Assembly (NCBI RefSeq): GCF_013426205.1
Contig: NC_089424.1
Location: forward strand, 2,232,001-2,296,000
Direction of reading: 5' to 3'
DNA from: Metarhizium brunneum
Lineage: Eukaryota; Ascomycota; Sordariomycetes; Hypocreales; Clavicipitaceae
Length of the DNA: 64,000 nucleotides
How positions within the stretch are numbered: position 1 is the stretch's first letter; every line of letters starts with the position of its first letter. The notes below the pieces were generated by a model, which saw only the letters and a program-made list of their open reading frames with translations, did not search any database and was not told where the DNA came from. The position numbers were made by a program, and so were the translations under genes. Positions 56,576 to 64,000 of this stretch are shown here, one piece after another.

Positions 56576-58126
56576 TCAAACTTCAATCGTGAAATGACTT
56601 ATCTGCGAATAATATGCATGCACCGCCAACTCCAGTATCGTCACGTCTCCGAATACTTCACTGCCATCGAAGCCTCCAATCACCAATAGCCTACTATCAT
56701 ATAACACCGTTCCATGATATCCCCTACCACTTGGCGGTTTCCCATATACCTTCCTCTTGTCCCACGTCATCGTCACGAGATTTAGTAGTATCACATCGTT
56801 GCAGTAGTCGCTTCCGTCATGGCCTCCAATCACGAAGAGATATGAACCAACAATCGTAGCCGTGTGGGATAAGCGTCTATAGGTAACAGGTATGGAGACC
56901 GATTTCCAAATGTGTGTCTCCACGTCGTAGATCCATACGTCGTCAAAGCATTCGCCGCCGTCTGAGCCGCCGAATATGATCAGTTTGCTGCCGACTATGT
57001 TGGCAGTGTGGTAGCCCCGGGCTTTGGGGCGGTGGTCTTTGGTGGTTGAGGTCGAGCTTGATATCTTTTCAGGCCCGGATATGAGCTTCCATGACATTTT
57101 GCTAGGATCGCTGACGTCGAGTCTCCAAATGTCGTTGAGTGCTCTGACGCCGTCGCCGCCTCCAAACATGTAGATGCCGTTTTTGTATAGGCATGCCGTG
57201 TGGGCTCTCCGTTTAGACGGGATCCTGTCTCCTATTATACGGGGCTTTGTCCACCGAAAATTGACAGTATCCAAGACGTATACATCATTGTAATACGCCG
57301 GGCCATCACCACCTCCGAATACAACGAGCTTCTTACCCACGGCAGTGCAGGTCATTGCGCGTAGTGGCATGGGAATATCGCCTACCACGTGCGGGACAGA
57401 CCAGTAGAAGGCATCGGCGTCGAGTACATAGACGGTGTTGAAACATATTCGCGCGTCACATCCGCCAAAGACGTAAATATTGGACCCGATCAAGGTTGTC
57501 GTGTGAGCTCGAAGATTTGAGTGCGGCGATCCTGATACAAACGCCTTTGACCAATACAAGCCAGATGGCGGGGCGGGTTCGACATCCGGCGCGTCTTTGG
57601 GATCGGGAAGCGATGGGAAGGGGACGTGTTGTCCCCGAGGAGGTCGAGTGAGTTTGTTAGATGTTCGAGTTGTTGCCGCGGAAGATGGGGCCTTTCGACT
57701 ACTGGCAGCCACAGAGGAACCGGTTCGCGAGCCCGTCGTCAGTGGTCGTTTCTTCTCCTTGTCCTTCTCCTTCTCCTTCTCTCCATCCTCCACGGCGGGT
57801 TCAGCAGACCCATTTGAAACGGGAGGCGCCTTGGCTGGATATGTGCTTGAGGTGGAACTGGATGCGACCTGGGAGGCGGATTGGGATCGCTGCCTGATAG
57901 CGACGTCGGAAGTCTTTCGTCGCTTGTCATTGATGCTCTTGCTGGCGAGATGGCCTGGTGTATGACTCCGCGGCAGTGGGGCAGGTTCTTGATCGGAATC
58001 GTCTGAATCACGATATATTGTCGTGTGTTGGCTTGGCGAAGCGCTCGCGAGTGCCTTGCTCGATCGGGCAGATTTTGTCTTGGACGCCTTATGAGGGGAA
58101 CGCACCGACTTGCCAGAGTCCGCCAT
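56576..58126 (-). CDS. Kelch-repeat protein with disordered N-terminus
   Basis: This is an intronless gene for 516 residues, starting at ATG 58,126. Residues 1-165 are Ser/Lys-rich and disordered, with a charged E-K-E-K-E-K-D-K-E-K-K run coded by CTT/CTC repeats on the plus strand (about 57,755-57,781). Residues 180-510 hold six Kelch repeats, each with the double-glycine turn: I-Y-V-F-G-G-C-D, L-V-V-F-G-G-G-D, I-Y-M-F-G-G-G-D, L-I-I-F-G-G-S-D, L-F-V-I-G-G-H-D and L-L-V-I-G-G-F-D. A six- or seven-bladed propeller with no BTB, F-box or coiled coil fits a scaffold or adaptor role. It resembles the propeller of Tea1-type polarity proteins but lacks their long coiled-coil tail, so I give no specific function. 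It shares a divergent promoter with dus3. Confidence 0.85.
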   Translation of the reverse strand: MADSGKSVRSPHKASKTKSARSSKALASASPSQHTTIYRDSDDSDQEPAPLPRSHTPGHLASKSINDKRRKTSDVAIRQRSQSASQVASSSTSSTYPAKAPPVSNGSAEPAVEDGEKEKEKDKEKKRPLTTGSRTGSSVAASSRKAPSSAATTRTSNKLTRPPRGQHVPFPSLPDPKDAPDVEPAPPSGLYWSKAFVSGSPHSNLRAHTTTLIGSNIYVFGGCDARICFNTVYVLDADAFYWSVPHVVGDIPMPLRAMTCTAVGKKLVVFGGGDGPAYYNDVYVLDTVNFRWTKPRIIGDRIPSKRRAHTACLYKNGIYMFGGGDGVRALNDIWRLDVSDPSKMSWKLISGPEKISSSTSTTKDHRPKARGYHTANIVGSKLIIFGGSDGGECFDDVWIYDVETHIWKSVSIPVTYRRLSHTATIVGSYLFVIGGHDGSDYCNDVILLNLVTMTWDKRKVYGKPPSGRGYHGTVLYDSRLLVIGGFDGSEVFGDVTILELAVHAYYSQISHFTIEV

Positions 58127-59079
58127 GGCATCACCAGCCGAAGCTCATCGCCTCGGCCACCGGGTGATGACAAGCGACGACGGCCTTTGCGTGGGGGGGA
58201 CACGAGGTTGACGGGCAGGACTGGCAGAAGCAAAGGGCGAGGAATTGGGTAATTTCATCGGGCTGGGAGAGTGCAATTCAACGTCTAATATGGCACAATG
58301 AGCTGTTGCCACATGATGGGCGCGTCTGAGGGGTAGCAGCAATGCGGTTAATGCTGCAAATGCACTTCAATTGGGCTGGCATGGTAGTGAGATGGAGCAG
58401 GGAGCAGGGAGCAGGGAGCTGTGACGAAGCCGTAGGCCCAGTCGCTCTTGCCCACTTGCTACTCCCCGCGAACCCCACCACATTAAGGATGCGAGCTGTG
58501 GCATGCGTATCAACGTTGGCAAAGAGTAGTAGAACGGTGCCGATATGAAACCCCCTCCTCCTCCCCGGGAAAAGAAAGGAAAAGAAACATTGATTCAGAT
58601 ATCCAATTCCTTTCTTTTTTTTTTCCGGCTGCCCTTCCTTCTTGCAGGTCCAATAAACCAGCTTAGCAAATAATATTCAGCACGCAATGACGCAGGTGCC
58701 CGCCAACTGTCTGCAACTGGCAGTCAATTACACCAGGCGCCATTTGGCGGGCCCGTTTTTGACACTGCAACTCGAGCATGTAGAATTTTTTTTTTGTCTC
58801 CGCCACCTGGTAAGCCCAACTTCAACAATATACTCGGGAGGAGGTTCGAAAGGGGCACATTTCGGCCGCAGCCTAATTTCATCTTCCTTTGAAGCTACTG
58901 GTCGCCCTATGATTAAAAGGCTGGTAAGCTGGTTGCTGCCATAATAGCCAGGCCCAGTCGAGTCTCGTGCTTGAGAGTCTCATTTAACCGTATCTTCTGA
59001 CTACAGGGAACGAGGATTTTTTTTGTTCAACATCACACATCGATCCCGCCATTAGAATCAGCCGCCCACAGCACTTTCA
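58127..59079. promoter_or_regulatory. Shared divergent promoter of the Kelch gene and dus3
   Basis: This 953-base interval separates two outward-facing start codons. It contains a GGAGCAG tandem repeat (58,394-58,419) and T-runs at about 58,615, 58,788 and 59,018. No recognised factor site was found. Confidence 0.45.
58394..58419. repeat. Heptanucleotide tandem repeat in a divergent promoter
   Basis: GGAGCAG is present three times in tandem, followed by GGAGC. It lies between the Kelch gene and dus3, about 270 bases from the Kelch start. Confidence 0.85.
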
Positions 59080-61512
59080 ATGCCTGAGAGTGTTGACTCA
59101 AAAATGAACGGCCAAGAGCAGGCTCCGGCTCCTGCTCCTGCTCCTACTCCTGCCCCAGAAACGACACATCATGAACTTGATACTCCTGAGCAACCAGCTG
59201 CGAAGAGACTTAAGGTGAACGATGCAGCCCATTCAAGAGCAGGTTCAAATTCTACGGAGGGGCCCGACGGACAGGAGTCCCGAGATGTGCCAACAAACGG
59301 CAATGACGAGACTGTTGCCGAACCACGCGCCCCCATCGACCGTCGTGTAGGCACAACACCAATTAAGAAGGAGTGAGTACTATGTAAATAACAACTACAA
59401 CCCATTGCTATCCTAACATGGCACAGGTACCTTCTTGGTGTATCTACATCAAGAAATTCAGAATCAGAGATGGCGGATGACGACGCCGCTGAAGGCCGTG
59501 GTGGTGATGACAGAGATCGCAGAGACAACCACGGAGGTGCGAAAGGCAAAAGGGGGAAAAAGGAGAAAAGAAAGAAGGGCCAGAACACCGAACGTTCTTT
59601 TGGCCGCTTCGGAGATTCCATCCAGCTCTGTAACAGTCGCGCCATGTACCCCGAATTCTCACCTCACCCGTGCAAATTCGGTGACGAGTGCCGCATGTCC
59701 CACGACTTGCGAAAGTATCTCGAAGAAGGACGTCGCGAGGATGTCGAAACCTTTGGCGGCAAGTGTCCCGTATTTGAGCAGTACGGCGTCTGTTTCTCCG
59801 GCTGGAAATGCCGCTTTGTTAAGAGCCACATGAGGGAGCTGGAGCATGAGGACGGCCGAAAGGAGCTGGTTCTCATTGATAACTCAAACAAGACGGAATC
59901 CAACGGCACAGTGCCCATGGCAACGTCAACCAAGGTCTCCGGTGGTGATGAACTTGATGAGCGCCGAGCAGGAATCTACAACAACGTCGCTATGAGTACC
60001 AAGATTGACCTGAACCGTAAGCGAATCGACTTCGCCAAAGCAGACGAGTACATCAAGTGGATGAACGACGAAGCCACCCTCAACAACTCGTTCCACCATC
60101 GTCGCAAGGACCAGTCCAATGAAGGCATCGAGGACCTCCGCGCCCAGTTCGTCGACCCCCCTTTCAAGCCCTCCGAAAAGCGCCGGCTGTACTTTGGTCC
60201 CGAAACACCCACTCTCGCACCGCTGACCACCCAGGGAAACCTCCCCTTCCGCCGTCTCTGCGTCGAACTCGGTTGCGAACTGACATACTCCGAAATGGCA
60301 ATGGGCATGCCCCTCCTGCAAGGTACAAAGGCAGACTGGACGCTTATTAAGGCGCACGAATCCGAGATCCAACCGCCCGCCTTCAAGCCCAGCAGCAACA
60401 ACTACGTCTTTGAAAACTACGACAACTCGCGCGACCTGCGCTTCGGTGCCCAAATCTCCGGCAACCAGCCCTGGATCGTCACCAAGGCCGCCGACGTCCT
60501 CAACCGCTACTGCCCTCACCTGCGCCTTATCGACCTCAACTGCGGATGCCCCATCGACATGGTTTTCAAATCCGGCGGCGGCTCAGCTCTTCTCGAATCC
60601 CAGGGCAAGCTTGAACGTATGATCCGCGGCATGAACGCCATGTCCGGCGAGATTCCCATCACCGCCAAGATACGAACGGGCGTGAAGTCGTCTCGCCCAA
60701 CGGCCCCCTCTGTCATCTCCAAACTCGCCTTTGGATCACGCGAGCACCGCGAACGCCTCGGCGCCCCCGGGTGCGCGGCATTGACCCTTCACGGCCGCAG
60801 CCGAGAGCAGCGGTACACCAAACGCGCGGACTGGAGCTACATCGGTGAATGCGCGGCCCTTATCAAGACCTACAACGAGCAAAGGGACGCCCTGGCCGAC
60901 ACTGCCGCCGAGCCTGACGCGAGCACCCTCCCCAATTCTAAAGACGGAAGGATGTACTTCCTCGGCAATGGCGACTGCTACTCTCACACGGAATACTTTG
61001 AGCATGTTTCCAAATCCCGTGTCGACACCGTCATGATTGGTCGTGGCGCCCTCATCAAGCCCTGGCTTTTTGAAGAGATTCAACAGGGTCAGTATCTCGA
61101 TAAATCTGCTTCCGAACGTCTCACGTACATTGAGAAATTTGTACGCTACGGTCTCGACGCCTGGGGCTCAGATGAGCTCGGCATCGGGTTCACCAGACGT
61201 TTCCTACTGGAGTGGTTGAGTTTTGCGCATCGCTATGTCCCCGTCGGCCTGCTGGAGGTGCTGCCACCTAGTTTGAATGATCGTCCGCCGGCCTATGTGG
61301 GAAGGAATGATTTGGAGACTCTAATGGCCAGTGGGAATTACAAGGACTGGATCAAGATTACGTATGTTTTTCTCATTATTATTTTTAACGCTTGGTTTCC
61401 CCTTGTTGATGTTGCTAACTCGCTTCACAGGGAAATGTTCTTGGGACCGGTCCATCCTGGATTCGAGTTTCAGCCTAAACATCGGTCGAATGCTTATGAG
61501 GCAGAGGGTTAA
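59080..61512 (+). CDS. dus3: tRNA-dihydrouridine(47) synthase Dus3
   Basis: Dus3 reduces U47 in the variable loop of tRNAs to dihydrouridine using FMN and NAD(P)H. Exons are 59,080-59,372, 59,427-61,361 and 61,431-61,512; introns are 54 and 69 bases with GTGAGT and GTATGT donors, CTAAC branches and CAG acceptors, all in phase. The product is 769 residues, longer than the yeast enzyme owing to an acidic/low-complexity N-terminus with an Ala-Pro repeat. Two CCCH zinc fingers follow a Lys-rich stretch: about 180-190 ([11 protein letters not shown]) and 211-232 ([10 protein letters not shown]...C-R-F-V-K-S-H). The FMN-binding TIM barrel starts near residue 355 ([15 protein letters not shown]). 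It carries N-C-G-C-P with likely catalytic C472, [15 protein letters not shown] and G-N-G-D-C. The finger pair and barrel order is specific to Dus3. Confidence 0.94.
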
Positions 61513-62125
61513 ACTAGATGATGTGACATGGATGAATAGATGAAAGATACACATGTGCATTAAAGGGAGTAACGTTGCTACGCAATTGTGGTTTACATTA
61601 GGAGTTTGCTTTGCTTGTACGGCTGAGGTAGGTATAAAAATAGGGAACTATATACGCTCTCGCTTGGGACTGCAATCACGTACCAAGTCACATTCACAGC
61701 TCAAGGGAAGATAGGAAAATAAATGAGCTTCTCAACAACAGTTACGTATTCTCGCCGGGATCTGATGATAGTAACTTGAAAGAACAAGCAACGCTAATGC
61801 ACTTTGGCCACATTTGAAAGGCCGCGTATCTTTCCGTTGCGTCTGCCATTCTGGGTTACACATAACCACCTTTTTTTAACAAAATAAAAACAAAGAAAAG
61901 AAAATGAACGGCTATGCCCCTAATCGCAGCATCGAGACGACATGGATTGCCCCGAAGTTTAGTCTGATGCCAGTAGATCTAGTCACACCAGATCTGATTC
62001 TGGCCAAACGCTTGCAATAAATAGCAAGACACTCAAATTTCAACAAATACAAAAAACATTTACCTCAACATCCTTCCTCCATTTTATAAACCACAAAATA
62101 AAGCCGCCCAAAAAAATGGTGCACC
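61513..62125. other. Convergent 3' spacer
   Basis: This 613-base spacer lies between the ends of dus3 and the ABC transporter gene. It is AT-rich, with A-runs around 61,880-61,900 and no coding signal. Confidence 0.5.
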
Positions 62126-64000
62126 TCAGCGTAATTTGCTCAAGATGACTTCCTTCAGCTTGGCCTTCTCTCCACTGTGTTCGCACAAATCTCTAAAGAT
62201 GCTGCCTTCGGTCTCCCATAGTTCACGAGGCGAGCCAAATTCAGCAACAGTACCCTCACTCAGTACGAGAATGCGATCAAAGTCGGCAATGGTACTTAAT
62301 CTGTGAGCAATAACAATGAGGGTGCTGTCAGTAAACTCCTCTCGAATGCTGCGCTGGATGAGAGCATCGGTGGCCATGTCCACAGCGGACGTAGCCTCAT
62401 CCAGGACCATAACCTTCGGACGCGAAACAATAGCTCGAGCAATGCAGAGAAGCTGACGCTGGCCTTGAGACAAATTGCCGCCAGACTCTGAAATGCCGCT
62501 GGACAAGTCGCGGAAGATGTTGGTATTCTTGGGGGCAATGGTCGACCCAGTAGTCGAAGATGCCTCGTTGGCGGGAGTGGCTGGAGCAGAATCGACCAAG
62601 TGGACTCGCGACAGACAATCGGTCAATTCATCGTCTGTATGGTCGTCGAAAGGATCAAGATTACTCCGAACAGTACCGGAAAAAAGCACAGGATCCTGTC
62701 AATTGCGTCAGAAATCAGCGTCACTAAAGGCTTTACTCGGATAGCATAACCTACCTGGGGAATAATGGCAAGACGAGATCGCAAATCGTGGAGTCGAATC
62801 TTGGAAATGTCAATTCCGTCAATGAAGACTTGACCAGACCTAGCTTCAAGGAATCGGAAGAGCGCCAGAGTCAGCGACGACTTGCCAGCACCAGTGCGGC
62901 CGATGACTCCGATGCGTTCATTGTTTTTAACATCGAACGATATTCCCTTCAAAACGGGAGGTAAGTCGTCCGCATAACTGACGACAAGATCCTTGACCTC
63001 CATAGTGCCAGTGGTAGGCCACGAAGCAGGAGGAATCTCCCCGCCCAAGTCCTCGGTCTCGACTTCCGTGTATTCAATCACGCGCTCGGCAGCATTCATG
63101 TCTAATTCCAAGGACGCATACCCTCGGATGGCCATGAGCATATTGCCAGAGAAGTCAAGAGCGAATGATAAAGTAAATCCAGCCATGGCAGCATTAACAA
63201 ATGAGGAGCCAACAACAATGGCACCAACCATGGTGGTGAAGACGGTCCCTATTAGTGCCATACGGAAACCCAACCAACGATTCAGAGTCCAAATATGGAC
63301 AGAGACTGTGTCCCAGTTATCAAGGTAAGAGTGCATTTGACCGACGTAGGTCTGAGTCTTCTTGAAGGCTCGCAAGGTAGACACGCCCGACAGCGACGAG
63401 TTGAAAAGCTCAAAGACTGGTGATTTGGCATTGCTCTCAATTCTTTTCACCGGCCGTGCGCCAGTCAAGAATCGGATAGCGATGAAACTAGCAACAAATA
63501 ACAATACGAGCGCCAAAGGAAGCATGAGAGTAGAAACCAAGAGAGCCGCCACGCAGACGCCCATCAGGCCCAAGACACGCCAGAACATAAAGCCAAGGTC
63601 CATAGTGATTCGGTTGTCGATGATATCAAAATCGGCGGTCAGACGGTTAAGAACACGACCGACAGGAACGGTGTCTAGCCAACGCAACCGAGTTCGCAAA
63701 ACTGTGAAGAGAATTCTGCGGAACAGTGTCCTGGCAGCCTTGATGCTCATAATAAAGGACCAGACAAATCGCAAAGTACCAATAATTCCACTTGCCGTAG
63801 CAATAGCTACATAGATCCAAAGGTAATACGACATGGTATGGCTATGCTCCTCACTATACGTTACGAGTCGAGAAGCGGAGGCTGAGTGTAGGGTGCTGTG
63901 CTCATATGATAGACCATACACCATACCATGTTCACGAGACGCATTCACAAATGTGTGCTCCTCAGAGGCACCTGTCCAAATACGTACCCACCAGTTGCGT
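62126..64000 (-). CDS. ABCC-type (MRP-like) ABC transporter, C-terminal part
   Basis: The gene runs off the right edge; the frame is still open at 64,000. The visible exons are 62,755-64,000 and 62,126-62,695; the 59-base intron (GTAGGT donor, CAG acceptor) lies between I-I-P-Q and D-P-V-L-F in phase 0. Encoded here are the second membrane domain, starting near [10 protein letters not shown] and containing [10 protein letters not shown], and the whole second ATP-binding domain. The latter has Walker [10 protein letters not shown] (about 62,875-62,902), signature [10 protein letters not shown] (about 62,455-62,484), Walker [11 protein letters not shown] (about 62,389-62,418) and the switch H in A-H-R-L-S-T. 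A short low-complexity insert precedes the signature. The sequence fits full-length ABCC exporters related to yeast Ybt1/Ycf1, often vacuolar or plasma-membrane pumps for conjugates. The substrate cannot be told from this part. Confidence 0.9.

Noticed and set aside
4671..64000. Hidden CRISPR array, prophage or bacterial operon
   Set aside because: All supported genes are eukaryotic with spliceosomal introns; no regularly spaced direct repeats were found.

Overview
The window is nuclear DNA from a filamentous ascomycete, most likely a Sordariomycete of the order Hypocreales. Reasons: short introns (mostly 50-100 nt) with GT..AG ends and CTAAC/CTGAC-type branch points, compact single-copy eukaryotic genes, an LaeA-family methyltransferase, an L-arabinitol dehydrogenase of fungal type, and fungal forms of Sfp1, Cdc20 and Rcf2. 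The order-level placement is inference from protein similarity and style. No rRNA, tRNA, CRISPR array, intact transposon or prokaryotic operon was seen.

Layout. 1-4.7 kb: no supported gene. 4.7-9.5 kb: a SUR7/PalI-family membrane protein, then a WDR6/Trm734-type WD40 protein whose 7-codon first exon lies behind an intron. 9.5-16.3 kb: gene-poor, with one 64-residue secreted cysteine-containing protein (11.55 kb) and a decayed minus-strand gene (13.7-14.6 kb). 16.3-20.2 kb: L-arabinitol 4-dehydrogenase and mitochondrial ATP synthase subunit g. 23.3-24.8 kb: a LaeA-like methyltransferase on the minus strand, split into at least seven exons and invisible as one open frame. 24.8-35.7 kb: almost 11 kb without a supported gene. 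35.7-48.2 kb: a dense housekeeping block: TFIIA large subunit (minus), Cdc20 (minus), a divergent Kelch-BTB protein resembling Ras1 activator Ral2 (plus), and an Sfp1-type zinc-finger regulator (minus). 48.2-55.4 kb: gene-poor, with a possible cysteine-rich decayed gene at 51.7-52.7 kb. 55.4-64 kb: Rcf2, a Kelch-repeat protein, tRNA dihydrouridine synthase 3, and the 3' part of an ABCC transporter that runs off the right edge.

How the genes relate. There is no metabolic cluster. Themes that recur are growth and cell-cycle control (Sfp1, Cdc20, Ral2-like, TFIIA), tRNA modification (Trm734/WDR6 and Dus3), and inner-membrane energy metabolism (ATP synthase g and Rcf2). The lineage-variable content (small secreted protein, LaeA-like enzyme, gene relics) lies in the gene-poor stretches. 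These stretches also carry two recurrent short sequence motifs, TACGGAGTA and TTAAGTACTT-type palindromes, that are strongly over-represented and not explained by any gene.

Exon boundaries were worked out by hand from splice signals, reading phase and expected family motifs; no transcript data were available.
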